Shown: positions 22,484-35,500, counted from the stretch's first letter. The stretch is DNA of 64,000 nt from Liquidambar formosana (GCA_039720395.1 CM077824.1:23699278-23763277), one strand, 5' to 3'. Translations and numbers: made by a program. Notes: a model not told the origin generated them from the sequence alone.

Positions 22484-22922
22484 CCTAATCTCTCATTCTC
22501 TTTCAATCACAGGCCATATTCATCGCCGTCGTGGTCTCCCTTTTACTGCACATTCGTCGCCGTTAAGTACATAGTCCCTACTCTCAGTCTAGCTTTCTCT
22601 ATCTCCTCCTCTCTTGTTATCTCAGCTTTTGTTTAATTCTCTATTTGATTACTGGGAAATTATATGAAATTAAACCTGAAATTTCTAACTCAAATCAAAT
22701 CGCATGTTTGATTCAAGTTTTTTGTGCTAAGTAGATGAGGAAAAGAGAGTTTTCAATTCAATTTTGGTGGAACCGAAAACCGCACCAATACAAATTTGGT
22801 TGGTGTAGGATAAGTGGTATTGGTGTTGGTGCGGTTTCGGTTGGTCAATACTTAATCCGAAATGATCGGTTTCGTGGAAAAACCTCTCTATACCGCCCAA
22901 ACCGCACCGACTTACACTCCTA
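21958..22922. mobile_element. Non-autonomous hAT element, 965 bp, with perfect 8-bp TSD
   Basis: The left end is TAGGGGTGGAAGC and the right end is the imperfect complement of TAGGAGTGTAAGTC. The 8-bp target duplication TTCAAGAG flanks it exactly (21,950-21,957 and 22,923-22,930). Subterminal regions are full of ACCGGACCGAACCG / CGGTTTCGGTT repeats in both orientations, as in many plant hAT elements. The middle (about 22,190-22,640) is different in texture (see the next entry). No transposase is encoded. Confidence 0.9.
22190..22640 (+). other. Gene-like insert inside the hAT element (possible captured exon-intron-exon)
   Basis: The sequence reads like the 5' end of a plant gene: C-rich leader, a start codon at about 22,330 (MAHQIDSNKYFK), a donor aag|gtatgt near 22,364, a CT/TG/TA-rich intron, an acceptor tcacag near 22,512, then GCC-rich sequence. 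I do not recognise the protein. It could be a captured gene fragment or chance. Confidence 0.3.
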
Positions 22923-23261
22923 TTCAAGAGATCGACTTGACTTTTTGATATAACCCCACACAAAGTAGAATAATCGCCATAGACCATCGTCTAGTATAGG
23001 AAGATAAACTAAAATAAGGAAATATAAATATAAGATATATCAATTTCCGAAAGATGAGACAAATTTTGATCTCTTAATTTTTCACAAAACAACTACCAAA
23101 GAATCCAAAGATGATGCAATCAGGGAATATTAATACCTAATTACGATTTAATCTAATATTTTCCCACTGTAATCGCTCAGCAAAAACAAACGGACTTAAC
23201 GACACCCCAAACGGAGTAAACTAACGTCTAACGTCGATAAGAGCGAAAAAAAAGATCTTAA

Positions 23262-23496
23262 CCTTTCTCTCTGCAGGTCTCTCTTTTTCTCTATATCTCT
23301 TCAATTTTCTCTCTTTCCAAACGCTCTCTGACACCCTCTGCAACTCTCTGCACACACTGTTCTTGTCTTTCTCCCTCGAATTTGTCGATTCTCTCCCGAA
23401 AGTTTTCCAAAAAGCTCTTTCCCTTCCGATTCTCTCTTTTTCTCTCTAAAATTGTATCTTTCTCTCTCTAAAATCCTCTCTCTCCCCTCTTCGATC
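23262..23496 (+). promoter_or_regulatory. CT-rich 5' leader of SCL23
   Basis: A long TCTCTCT-rich tract typical of plant 5' UTRs leads directly into the GRAS coding region. No clear TATA box is visible; the start of transcription is probably between 23,230 and 23,300. Confidence 0.45.
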
Positions 23497-24819
23497 ATGC
23501 TTCAGAGCCTAGTCCATCAATCTCCCATCAACTCCAACCCCAATTCCACCATGAAGGCCAAACGCATCGACCGCGACATCGCCGGCGGTGAGTCCTCCGT
23601 CGACGAGTCCACACGCAAGCGTCCGAACACCTCCGGGGAGGCGACGGTTTCCGGGGAGAAGACGGCGGAGCACGAGGACCAAGAAGAGCCCGCGATCGAA
23701 GGCGAGTCGACGGGATTACGCCTCCTAGGGATGTTGCTACAATGCGCCGAGTGCGTGGCCATGGACAACCTCGACGACGCGAGCGATCTCTTACCCGAAA
23801 TCTCCGAGCTCTCCTCACCTTTCGGGTCTTCACCCGAGCGAGTCGCGGCGTACTTCGCACACGCGCTTCAGGCTCGTATCATCAGCTCATGCCTCGGCAC
23901 CTACTCCCCTCTCACCGTCAAAACCCTAACCCTAGCTCAGTCCCAGAAGATCTTCAACGCCTTACAATCCTACAATTCGATCGGCCCCTTGATCAAGTTC
24001 TCACACTTCACGGCCAATCAAGCCATTTTCCAAGCACTGGACGGCGAGGATCGCGTCCACGTCATCGATCTCGATATCATGCAAGGCCTTCAATGGCCAG
24101 GACTGTTCCACATCTTAGCTTCAAGATCGAGGAAGATCCGATCCATGAGAATTACCGGAGTCGGATCATCCATCGAGTTGCTGGAGGCGACGGGGCGACG
24201 ACTCGCCGATTTCGCGAGTTCACTAGGCCTGCCGTTCGAGTTTCAGCCGTTGGAAGGGAAAGTGGGGAACATAAGTGATCTGAGTCAACTCGGGGTGAGG
24301 CCGAGCGAGGCTATAGTGGTGCACTGGATGCACCACTGCTTGTACGACATAACGGGGAGTGATTTAGGGACGTTGAGATTGTTGACTTTGTTGAGACCAA
24401 AGTTGATCACGATCGTTGAACAGGACCTTAGTCACGGAGGGAGTTTCCTAGGGAGGTTTGTGGAGGCATTGCACTACTATTCGGCCTTGTTCGATGCATT
24501 GGGCGATGGATTCGGTGTGGACAGCCTAGAGAGGCATCAGGTGGAGCAGCAGTTGTTTGGCTGTGAGATTAGGAACATTGTGGCCGTAGGTGGGCCCAAG
24601 AGGACTGGCGAGGTGAAGGTGGAGAGGTGGGGGGATGAGTTGAGGCGGGTCGGGTTTCTGCCCATCTCGCTCGGAGGAAACCCGGCCGCCCAGGCCAGTC
24701 TGTTGCTTGGGATGCTTCCTTGGAAAGGGTATACTCTGGTTGAGGAGAATGGGTGTTTGAAATTGGGGTGGAAGGATTTGTCTTTGCTCACTGCCTCTGC
24801 TTGGCAGCCGTCCGATTGA
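23497..24819 (+). CDS. SCL23: SCARECROW-LIKE 23 GRAS transcription regulator
   Basis: Intronless, 440 residues from this start. It is a GRAS-family nuclear regulator. In Arabidopsis, SCL23 acts with SHORT-ROOT and SCARECROW in endodermis and bundle-sheath fate (family knowledge). The low-complexity N-terminus contains MKAKRIDRD, the segment at which Arabidopsis SCL23 starts. The GRAS domain follows in order: leucine-rich region I ([20 protein letters not shown]), VHIID motif as VHVIDLD (about residue 187) in [20 protein letters not shown], second leucine-rich region, PFYRE region [17 protein letters not shown], and C-terminal SAW motif ([14 protein letters not shown]). Three in-frame ATGs exist: 23,452, 23,497 and 23,551. 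I chose 23,497 because it gives a MLQSLV-type N-terminus that I expect in dicot orthologues; 23,551 matches the Arabidopsis start. The coding region is clearly more GC-rich than its surroundings. Confidence 0.95.
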   Translation: MLQSLVHQSPINSNPNSTMKAKRIDRDIAGGESSVDESTRKRPNTSGEATVSGEKTAEHEDQEEPAIEGESTGLRLLGMLLQCAECVAMDNLDDASDLLPEISELSSPFGSSPERVAAYFAHALQARIISSCLGTYSPLTVKTLTLAQSQKIFNALQSYNSIGPLIKFSHFTANQAIFQALDGEDRVHVIDLDIMQGLQWPGLFHILASRSRKIRSMRITGVGSSIELLEATGRRLADFASSLGLPFEFQPLEGKVGNISDLSQLGVRPSEAIVVHWMHHCLYDITGSDLGTLRLLTLLRPKLITIVEQDLSHGGSFLGRFVEALHYYSALFDALGDGFGVDSLERHQVEQQLFGCEIRNIVAVGGPKRTGEVKVERWGDELRRVGFLPISLGGNPAAQASLLLGMLPWKGYTLVEENGCLKLGWKDLSLLTASAWQPSD

Positions 24820-25300
24820 ATTGCTTGATCGATTAAAATGGATTGTAATTGGCGGCCGTCATCGATGGATCAGAGTTATTGGGATGGATCAGCATGCAGT
24901 GCTACAAAAACATGATGATGATGATGGTTGGACCCATCATGTTGGATGCGACATAAGTTTGATGAATAGGTGGGGGAGGCTCTCTTTTTAAAATAATAAT
25001 GAGCAAGGAAGACATCTCTTCCTCATATATGGTACACTTTTGAAGGAGATTTTGTAGCTTCCAAGTGAAGTTCTCACTTGTTCACTTTGTTGTAATTCTT
25101 TGAAAGAGGAATATGCATTCCTTTATCTTCCAACATTTGAAAAGAGAAAAGGAAGAAGAAGAAAAAATGGTCCCAGCAATTTGGAGGCAGCTTTTGGGGG
25201 GTTCTGTTGGTGCTGGTTAAAGTAAATTTCATTTAATATTTAATTGGTTGTAATTGTTTTATTTTATGTTCTCTTAGTATTTAAAGATCTTAAATTTACA
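24820..25300 (+). other. 3' UTR and downstream region of SCL23
   Basis: Non-coding. AT-rich stretches with polyadenylation-like signals (for example ttaatatttaattggttgta near 25,235) suggest that the transcript ends within about 450 bases of the stop codon. Confidence 0.4.
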
Positions 25301-28300
25301 TACGGTTTTGCTCTCATGCAAGTTTGGAGTCGCAACTTTTGAAAAAGGGTTTCGAAAAGTTTGAGGTAATTAAAAAAAACACAAATTTTGAAGTTCAGTG
25401 TTCTTTGAGGTACTAAAAATCAGTTTGGAAGTGTAGTGATCAGCCTCTTGGTAGAGTTGTAGTGCCGTAGACCCCCAAAAGATGGATCCCCACACAAATG
25501 CGTCCACGTAGGAGAATGACAGGGATTTGCTACTTCTTTTGGGTGAGCAAACTCAAATCAAAGGAGCAGGGCATTGACTGCTTGTGCAATTGCACGCTGC
25601 TACTAGGAATGAGTGGGGATAATACTTTTGTATAAAAAAATTTATTCAATAATTTATGTGATTTGATATTCTGTATACCTGCCCAAATCCCAAAACAGTG
25701 GTTCAGGCAACCACCTATTTTTGTAGTATAACTTCAAATAAATTTATATAGGTAATCCATCAAGGCAACCACCTAATTTATTTATTTGTTCTTTTTTGGA
25801 TTACCAACCAAGTCCTTTGGCTGAGTCTATGGATGCCTTTGCGTTATTCCTCGGATAAGGCCACTCGCAAATTTTGAAGTGTTTGAGAATGTATTCGATT
25901 TCGTCCCAAAAATCCAGCTAATTACTATGAACACTCATTTAAGTTTAAGTACCTTTTGTCTTAAATTAAAATAAAGAAGACATCAAGGTATCCCACATGA
26001 TGGGGATACCTCTTTCGGCTCATGATGGGGTGTCGGAGCTGCTACCGCTGACCTCTTACTTCAATTTTTTTGCATAGATGCGGAATCAGCATAGATCAAC
26101 GATCAACAAAGATTTTATGTACTGATCAATCATTTCCAAGGTACAAAATTTTGGCATTTACACATTTGAAGCCATATTAAGCTAACTTCTAATTCAATGT
26201 TGCCATTTTAGTTTCGTTGCTTGTAAATAACCTTTCTAAATTAGGACAAAAATTCAATGGAAAATATGAGGGAGCAAAAGCGTAAATTTTTGGAATATTT
26301 ATGAAACGAGTAATGATTGTTAGGCTGAAAAGACACAAATCGGAGGAACTCTCGAGCGCTTGAGCTCTCCACTCTCTATTCTCCCTCTCCACCACTATCA
26401 TACCAGCCAAGGCTACCATGATTGCACTAGTCACAAGTCGAACCTCTGTCGCACAATAGATGGAACTGGACGGATGTGTATGGTGTGGGCGTGGTCTTCT
26501 TCTTTTTCTTCTTCCTTTTTTTCCTTTTTTCTTAAATTTTTTATTTTTATTTTCCTTATTATGCTGGTTGGGATTTATCTTGAAATTTAATGTAATTTGA
26601 TCTTGAATTTCCTTTTTAATAAGTTGTATTTAACATGATTTTTTTCATGAAAAGTCAAGTTTTAAAACTTGATTTTTCAACTTGACAAATTATCTTCATT
26701 TTAACTAGGCTCTAAACTTGATTTTTTTAACTTGAAATTAGAGCTTAAATTTTTTAACTTGGTAAAATTAACTAGATGATTTTATCCTCTCTTTTTTATC
26801 GTTGATTTTTATATTTAATTTTCCGTTTTATTTTCTTTTTCTTAATGACTAAATATAATTTTATCTTGATTTTGATCTTTAATGTGTTGGGTCATCGATC
26901 CAAATTTGTGAGTTTTAACTTGTTCTTCATTGTTTTCTTCTTCTTAATCGGTTTTTTTTTTTTTTTTTTTTTTTTTTGTGATGTTGCGGATTGGATCTTA
27001 AAGAATTTTTTCAAAATTAAGTTAAAATAATTTTATCTTAATTTTAACTAATTTTTTAAGTTAAAAAAATCAATTTGTTCATCCTTCTATTATGGAAATA
27101 TACATAATATATGTTTAGTATGCCAAAACCATAAACCACGGGAAGATATGGCAGAATCACAAAAATGACAGGAGCTTCCTTTTGTAGGTTCGAGCATTTA
27201 ATAAAGTAGGTTGCTGATAAAACAATGATATTCAAATTAGCTAATTACAAAGAACCTTCATTAAACAGAATCATCCCACATAAGTTATCCTATGTATCAC
27301 AACTCTTACGAAATTTTTTATTTTCTAAAACAAAGCCAATAAATAAATAAAAGGAGTAGAAAGCTGCTTTAGTAAAGCAAGTAAACAATTTCCAAAAACA
27401 AAAACAAAAGCAAAAAAGAAAAAAAGGATGGGATTCTCAAATATCAATCTTATCCAACTAATTTTTTGTAGGAAAATGTTACTCTTATCAAATATAATAT
27501 TATTTTTAAAACTATTTTAATTCTCCTATATAGGATGGAATTCACATTTATTTAGCAATTAGTCAACTAACATTTTATCTAACTCATTTAGTCCATTTGG
27601 CTCATTATTGACAAAATTGCCCCTATTTCTATGTTCCTTACATCTCCTTTTCTATCTTTCTCCCCCATACCAGCAACTCTCGTACAAGTAAGAACACTAG
27701 CGACTTCCTCGTCCATTGAACATTGACGCCTCCTCCACTTAGATCCAACTATGGACACCTCTCTCTTTTGGCCATGGACGCTCCTCTCATCGAGATTTTA
27801 AGCAATGGTGCACAATGATGAGGTGATGAGCAACCATGTGAGGGTATCAGGACCGTGAGAATGAGCCAACGATATTGAAGTTGCAGGTGGTGGTCATGGG
27901 GTTTAGAATATCCCATTTCACGGATGCAAGGTACTGCATTTAGTGGAAAACAACTCAATTTCCAATATTCTCACAGCTTGTACTCATAGTTTATTTGTTA
28001 TACCCATTGGGCATTACTTGAATCAATAGTACAATAATACCTATCTCAAAACTAGTTTGTTGCACCTTTCCCAAAACTTTTGTGGTAAACAATGCCTCTT
28101 ATGACATATTGTCTACCTTTTTGACCTTTTAAACAAAAAGCCACATGAATTAAAACGAGTTTGCTTTTGCACATTGCTTTACAAGAAAGATATTTAATTT
28201 TCTTGCTTTGGATAATAAATTATACTACATTTACTCAAAACTTGTTCTTTCCCCTGTGTAGAAGCACTAAAACAATTCTAGGAGGTAGTTCGTGTTTTGT

Positions 28301-29549
28301 TGTTGTTATTTCCTTCGTACCAAAAATATAAATAATAAATAAAAAAAAGCACTAGAACAAAACAAGATCATTTTCCTGCATGTAAAAAAAAAAAACATTT
28401 TTCTATGTAATGAACATTCAATTTTTTACTAATTGATAATAAAATTTTACCCTTTTATTTGGGTAAATTGTAGAAAATCCCTGAAATATGGGGAGTCAGC
28501 AAATAACTCTTCTTATGTTTTAATTTTATCAATGTGTCCCTAGATTTATTTATTTATTTATTTTTTAAACTCTAGATTTAGGCCAAAAAAATTTAGAGAA
28601 TGCACTAAAATTATTGAGGATTTTTTATTTTATTTTATTTTATAATGTTTTTGTTAATTTTGGCAAAAGTTGGAAGAAAATGAGGAAATTTTTGGCTAAA
28701 TTTGGAGCAATCTGAGTAATCAATTAACATATGTATGTGAAAATGTAGGATTCTCAATCTCTCCTCTGATCTCGTCTCCCTCGTGCGAACTACAACAAAT
28801 TCATCCTCCGAGTTTTCCCTCTCGTACCAAACACTACATAAAGTTTAGCAAACTTTGTCCATTGATCCAACAAGCACAATGAAAAACAAAACCACGTCTA
28901 ATCACCGGATTATATTATAATTGGACGGCGGCTTAAGCCAGCCTGTGCCCAAAAGTCAACAATGCTTCCAAAAGTCTCTGGAAAAGTGCAAACTTGAAAG
29001 TAACCCATTACCTTCTGGTCGGAATTGCCCCAACATGGGTCGTGCGCCTTCTTCTTTGAAATACCTGTTTTTGGACAAACTATCTTCACCTACACACTCC
29101 TTCAAAATTCCAACACAATGATTTTCCTCTCACTATGTGTTTTTGTTGTTTTCTTTATGTTTTTTCCCACGAAATATAATCTCCTCTCTATTAGTTTTGG
29201 AAATTTTCAGATGATGGTAGATATGCTCACATACATACACATCCTTTTTTGATTGGTCCCTTCCAGCCTTCTTTTATTTTATTTTATTTTATTTTATTTT
29301 AAAATGACTCATCATTATATTTGATGTTCTATGATCAATTCAAAGAAATTCATGAAATGTCATTATTTTGAATTTTCATTCTTATTTATCATTACAATCA
29401 TTTTCTTAAATTTATCAATTCAAGTGATGGATTTGGGCCTTTAAAATGGAAATTTGGTTAAATTATTTAATTTCACATTAGACACGCCAATTGGCTCTTT
29501 ATTGTTTGCTTCTAACTTTGAAGAATCCACATAATAAATTATTGAAGGC
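25301..29549. other. AT-rich intergenic DNA, no gene seen
   Basis: Only short chance frames. Contains palindromic 'aacttgatttt' / 'aaaatcaagtt' patches (26,640-26,770) suggestive of an old MITE, T-runs (26,951-26,977), and a (TTTTA)n tract at 29,273-29,300. Confidence 0.5.
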
Positions 29550-29925
29550 GGTTATTGCCATCCCTTAATTTTATTTGTATCCCCCACTTATTTTAGTTTT
29601 TTAAAATTTTATGAAAAATGTAAAAAGTTTTTATAAGAAATGACAACGTTATCTACTAGAAAACATCATCATTTTGAACAACTTTACAAAGAAAGTTTTT
29701 ACAAAATATGTTTGTCAAAAATGATTTAGAGAGCATAAATAGCAAAAAAAAAATTCACTTAAATGACAGATTTTATAAAAACTTTCTTTTATAAAGGTGT
29801 TTAAAATGATATTTTTCTAATAGACATTGAGCCAGTTTTCATAAAATTTTTACATATTTTTCATAAAATCTTTAAAAACTAAAATAAATTAGAGGTACAA
29901 ATAAAATTAAGGGGGGACAATAACC
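29550..29925. mobile_element. MITE with about 80-bp terminal inverted repeats (376 bp)
   Basis: The left end GGTTATTGCCATCCCTTAAT and the complement of the right end GGTTATTGTCCCCCCTTAAT continue to match for about 80 bases, including TTTTATTTGTA, TTATTTTAGTTTT and ATTTTATGAAAAAT. No target duplication was recognised with confidence. The long arms suggest a MULE-like or fold-back MITE. Confidence 0.75.
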
Positions 29926-29997
29926 CAACCCTAAATTAATTAAGGAATAAATGTGGGTGGCTCATCGATGTGCAAGCATAAAACTATAAAATGCTTA

Positions 29998-30230
29998 GCC
30001 ATGTTTGTTTGGTTAGAATGGAATAGATGGAATGGTATCCCATTTTAATTCATTCAAAATAACATGTTTAGATGAGGTAATTGAATGAGAATGGAATCAA
30101 ACACTAATAATGAATTATAATGATATTTATTTCATAATGTTTATTTCAATCTCATTTTATTTCAAACTATTTTAAATATGGAATCATATTATATTTCCAC
30201 ACATCCTATTCCAATCAAACAAACATGACA
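29998..30230. mobile_element. Harbinger-like MITE copy 1 (233 bp, TSD TTA)
   Basis: The ends GCCATGTTTGTTTGGTTAGA and ...CCAATCAAACAAACATGACA are inverted repeats. Direct TTA flanks (29,995-29,997 and 30,231-30,233) fit PIF/Harbinger insertion. It is the same family and exactly the same length as the copy at 45,701. Confidence 0.85.
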
Positions 30231-31378
30231 TTATGGGAAACAGTACACTTGAAATCCATATGAAATGAGGGAACGCAGACCATATATGCAAACTTTGTGA
30301 GTAACGGAGTCCAAAAGTTTGGCGTCAGCTTTACAGTATGAACGATGAGAAGTCACAGTCCAGCTGTACTTAAATAGACCCCTATGTGACTTTCTGTAGG
30401 GATGCACTGAGCCTTAAGGTGGATCCCATGGACCATTAATGAGGCCGATTATTTTGTCAAAAAGGGGTACTTTTTCCATTTATTTATTTATTTATTTTTT
30501 TGGGTGGTGTCAACTTAGGGGTACTAACCTAGGTTATTGGGCATAAAATAATCTCTTCATGATACACGAACAATCCGCAAACTTGTGCATGGGAGTAAAG
30601 ACTCAAATTCAAAAACTATAATTTGTAAGCCGTAAGACTTTGAGAACAACCAAAACAAAAGGCAAATCAAAGGCTTTGATTTATTATATCTAATCCCTAG
30701 AATTGGTCGTCCCCAGGTCACGGTGTGAAGCAGTACCCTCACATAGAATAGCATTAAACTAGTCGCCACCAATGATTCATTTTCTGTGTTTTTTGGCGTG
30801 GACACATCTCCAGAACAGCTAGCTCAGTCAAAGTAAATTTAGCTCAGTATTCAGTATGCATCGCATCAAAGATCCATTTCTTCAAGTGGTAACAAATAGA
30901 GTTTAAGTCTCAGCCAGTGTGGACATGCAGTCGCCAGTCGACCCTACATGCAGAAGTAGAGGACCAACTCCATCAGATATTGCTTGAAGCTTTCTTTTTC
31001 TATTTGTTTTATATCGAGTATTATTTTCTTTTCAAAGAAGAAAAGAAAAAATTGTTGTTGGTGTGATCCTAAGTTGGGAACTCAAATAGAGAACTGGGAA
31101 GGCTTTTGTTTTCTGGAAGGAAATGGAAAGGCAAGGGGTGAGCTTCTGCAATGATAGTAGGGTCGATCGGATGATTAAACACGAAATGGGGGTGGGCTTC
31201 TCTGAGATACAAACGATGCCTAGTAGAAGTATTGCATATGTAGAGAGACCTGTGACAAACATAATGACTGTTGGTGATGAAATGAATAATTCATCTAGTT
31301 TTGCATCAGTCCGCTTGTTAAACATGATGATAATGATGCAAGTCTATATTAGCTTAAAATTTTGAATTTGTATTGCAG
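30231..31378. other. Intergenic DNA, no gene seen
   Basis: Short chance frames only, including 80 codons at 31,123-31,365 with no recognisable domain. A (TTTA)n patch lies at 30,478-30,498. Confidence 0.45.
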
Positions 31379-31475
31379 ATGCTTTGTGGGAGTGAGAGGA
31401 TTCTCCAAATCCCTTTGTTTTCCTCTGTTAATTACCGAAATCACCTCCGCTATCCCACTTCCTTCCATTCAAAAG
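31379..31475 (+). other. Orphan exon-like segment
   Basis: A segment with a good acceptor (tttgtattgcag|atg) and donor (tcaaaag|gtgagagc) encloses an open frame MLCGSERILQIPLFSSVNYR. The composition resembles an organelle transit peptide, but no partner exon is recognisable on either side. It may be a gene relic or chance. Confidence 0.2.
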
Positions 31476-31854
31476 GTGAGAGCAGCCCTTAAACAGAAAG
31501 GCCCTAAGGATAACGCTAGTTCATAATAACACATCTGATTCCTGAGGATGAAATTACTCATATTATATAGAATGTTTCGATCTTTGTTTCCATTTTTCTT
31601 CTTTATTTTTCTAAATCAATATATGTAATTACTAAATGACTACTAAAATATTGTGTTAAAGTGTGCTTCAAATATTGTAAGATGGTTTCTTGCTTTGCTT
31701 ATTTTATGGATGAACTTCACATGTTCTCAGAGCAAGTTTAACTGTTTCTCAAGTTTGTCACCACTTTTTATTTTCTTCTCTCTTCTAAGTTTTGCCATTA
31801 ACTGCCCTCCTCAGAGTTCTTCCAATGCAAGCATGATCACCATATTTATTCACA

Positions 31855-32215
31855 TTATTTTATAGTCTCTTCCGCTTCTCCCAAAGCAAATTGAAATGGT
31901 GATTGAAAAAGATAGTAGTTTTGGTCTCTTTTGGCTGTCCATAAGGAAATTTTAAAGAAATTGCCAGGATGGTAGTTATATACTCTCCTGGCTCTCCCTA
32001 ATGAAATTGAAAGGATGGCTATTTTATAGTCTCTTCCGCTTCTACCAAGGGAAGAAGAAATAATAGTTGTTTTACAGTCTTTCAACTTTCCCTAAAGAAA
32101 TTGATAGTATGGCTGTTTTATAGTCTCTCCCGGGCCTTCCTAAGGAAATTGAAAGGATGGTTGTTTTACGGTACCGTCTCTCCCTACTCTCCCTAAGGAA
32201 ATTGAAATTATGAGT
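31855..32215. repeat. Degenerate tandem repeat, roughly six units
   Basis: A unit of about 50-70 bases recurs around 31,862, 31,940, 32,000, 32,075, 32,115 and 32,170. It contains 'ttttatagtctct' and 'ccctaaggaaattgaaagga', with variable lengths between copies. It lies just beyond the 3' end of the PICC-like gene. Confidence 0.7.
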
Positions 32216-32517
32216 GACGGCTTGTAATTCAGCAAATTAACCTAGAGATTTTATCAAGATTAGAATCAGAAACATTTCAAATACAATCAATAAACAACTA
32301 AATACAAACTTGAAAATACATGAAGCAATTGTTTTTTTTTTTTTTTTCTCTCTGCAAACAGGTAAGGGATGGCAATGAAAACAAATTCCCTTACCAGATT
32401 CAAGACTAACTACATAGAAAACAAAGCCTTCCAATCTTCTGTGCATAATTTAAATAAAAATAAAACAAAACTACAAAATATGTAGGCAAAGCAAAACCAG
32501 AAACCACAAAACCAAAG

Positions 32518-35500
32518 CTAATATCTTTTACCAAGAATTATGCCAACGATCCCTGACAGTAAGGCTACTCCCAATACAAGCTTGAGGGTCATGGCATGAG
32601 AAACCTCTCTGGTTTGAGTATGGGTCTGTAAAGAGGATGAGGTTTGAGAAGATGCTGCTTCCAACTTCTTCTTACTCTTCCTTTTCGATGGAGTTGAAAT
32701 GGCTGACCCAATATCTCTTGATTTCACTTCTATTCCATCTTTCGATTCTGTTGGACTGCCAACATCAACCTGCAACATGATTTATGTAGGCAGCTAATTC
32801 AGATTAGAACTGAAAAACTGATCACAAAGAACACATTAAAAAACATGAGGACTTGAATGTCATAGGGTAGTACTGGTGCAGTCCTGCCTTCATAATTTTG
32901 GAAACGGAAATCACAGTTGGGGTTGACCATCATAAATTGACAATAAATCTTAAAGTTGAATATCACAAATGCGATTTGGGACCATGCTGTTCATTTGAAA
33001 ACAAAAACATTTAAAGAATGAAGGTTTTAAAAAATCGCTTTGCGGGAGGAAAAAAAATTTCTCATGGAAAATGAAAGGGGTAAACCAATTTACTTCCACC
33101 ATTAGCTGTGATTTCCTATATTACATAGACTCAGGTATGTGTCCAAATTCCTTTAGTTTCCAAAGATATTTCACTATTTTGAAGTGTCCGGTGGGAGTAC
33201 ACCCATGTCACACATGTCCGCCACGGGTACGTCACACATGCCTGACACAGGTACGTCACACATTTTGAAGTGTCTATGTAACATAAGTGATATCTAATTT
33301 CAATATGAACATAGATCTGTCTCCATGCAGCCCAGGATTACGCTTTTGTAATTTGCTGAATAAAAATACATATTTTTGCACTGTTAAGTGGAGACACTTC
33401 GATGTTAATTGTTGTAGGAAGTAAATTTCTTCACCTAAACTTGTGTGTTTAATTTTATAATCCAATTTAAAGAGCAATGAAAAAGTGTGCAGGACCTTTT
33501 CTTTTAATATAGTATTAGCCAGCTCCAATTTTTGCTCAAGGTCCTTGACTTGCTTTTCCAGTAGTACAACTTGTTTATTCTTAGCTTCAAGTTCTTCAAG
33601 GGAATGCCTCACAGCAGCTTCTCGTTCCAACTCTTTTTGAGAATCAGCTTCTTTCTGTTTGGTTGGAAATAAAACCTAAAACAGTCAGTTCTTCAAACAT
33701 TTGTTTTCAATCTTCTTTCTATCTTTAAATATAAAGAGTATTAAAAATTTCCACATGATAAAGTGACATCAATTTTCTCCCTAGAGAGTGTAATCTTTGT
33801 ATTAGGGTAATATCAGAGATTAGCAGTTTAAGCTTGAGCTCTATGTATTCTGCAGATCTAGTATCGATCATTGTTAAAACAAATTTCAACAGCAAAATAG
33901 AACACAAGTATAAAATCAGTCAACGTATAAACCAATGGCTAACCTGTTCGGAAATGGTGGTCTGAGTAAGATGTAACTCTTTCTTAAGTTGTAGCACTTG
34001 TTCATTTAACATATCTCTATCATGGACTTTCTGTGCATGATCCTCCAATTTTGACGTTAATTCTGCCTCTCTTCCAGCAGAGGCTGCCTGAACTCTTTCA
34101 ACCTACAGGCAGTTGGATTGTCAGAACTGATCATTCAAGTATAGTTTATCATGAAATGCTTAATCTGGCATTTTTATTTTCTTCTTCATCCTACCGGATT
34201 TCATCAATAATTGCAATACCTCTTCTTTCAATTGAGCCTCAGCTATCATCAATTGTTTTTCAAGTTCTTTCATTTGAGTTTGCAAAACAGATTTCTCAAC
34301 AGTCTCGGCTTTGAGCTTCTCCATCTCATCTTTTAAAGCATCTTCATTTTCTTTCTGTTGTTTCAATTGTCCTTCAAGCTGGATTATCACAGTTTCAAGT
34401 TCTTTCTTGGCACCTTGATATGATTCATTGAGAAGGTTGTTCTCTTCCATAACAGAAGATATCTGTAACATTAAAACATATTATTATGGATCAGAACAAT
34501 GTGGGATAAAGAAATCACTATATCATTGTTAACTAAAAAATACTTAATAATTAGCTATACATTATGCAATATAAATGGTGAACCATTTCACAAGTGCAAA
34601 CCTGAGCTTGTAGTCTTTGCCCTTCAGAGGTAAGCTGTTGTGTCATATCTTCCAACGCTTTCTTTGAAGAGTTAAGCTGTTCAAAGTTTTCATCCTTCTC
34701 AACAAGAGCCGCAGATAGTTCTGCCAGTAAATTGTTCATTTTGGACTCGTACATGGCCAGTTCCTGAGTAAGCTTTAAATTTGCTTCAGCTAGCCCTTCA
34801 CTCTGATTTTCAAATTGACCCAACTTAGTTTGCAGTTCCTCAAAAACAGTTTCCAGATGCTTTAATTTCTCTCGAGTCTCTTCCAGCTCAACCTTTCGAG
34901 TTTCAGAGACTGCAGATGCTTCATGAGCTTGTTCTTCATACATTTTTATTTGCCCTTCCAGTGCAATTAGCTTTTCAAACAAGTCTTTAGCTTCTGAATC
35001 CCTGTGAGTGAACTTTTGAATGGCTTCTTGTAACTGTGTTTCTGCGTCCATGATGCGGGCTTCAGCCACAGAATGAAGTTCAGTGGCTCTTGAGTGTTTG
35101 TCTGTTAATTCAGAGATGGTGTTCACATGAGTAACAATTTGCTGAGCAGTAGCTTCCTTTTCAGCACAAGCAGAGCTCAGTAATTCCTCAAGTTCATTAA
35201 CCTTGCTCTTGAGCTGCATGTTTGTCTCAGCCAACAGTTCATTTTCTAAGCATAACTGTGCAGCTTTATCTTTTGCTTCTGTGATCTGTCTTTCAAGTTC
35301 TTCATTGGTGCTTTCCACAGAGGCCAGTTTCACAGAACTCTGATCCAATTCTGCTTTTAGAGATCCTGATCTTTCAGCTGCTTCAACAACCTGTTCTTCG
35401 TACATCTTTACTTGTTCTTCAAGATTTTTCAGTTTTTCATACACAGATTTCACCTCAGAATCCCTGTTGGTCAAGTTTCCTATTGCTTCTTGGAGTTTTA

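Noticed and set aside
22149..22574. 141-codon frame with SLSLSPSLSLS and CVCVCV
   Set aside because: Mostly translation of CT, TG and TA microsatellites inside the hAT element; only the short exon-like part was kept as a possibility.
23517..24791. Additional open frames on both strands inside the GRAS gene (up to 178 codons)
   Set aside because: Shadows of the GC-rich SCL23 coding region; no recognisable domain.
31123..31365. Small plus-strand gene of 80 codons
   Set aside because: No domain, no splice context and Met/Asn-rich chance composition.
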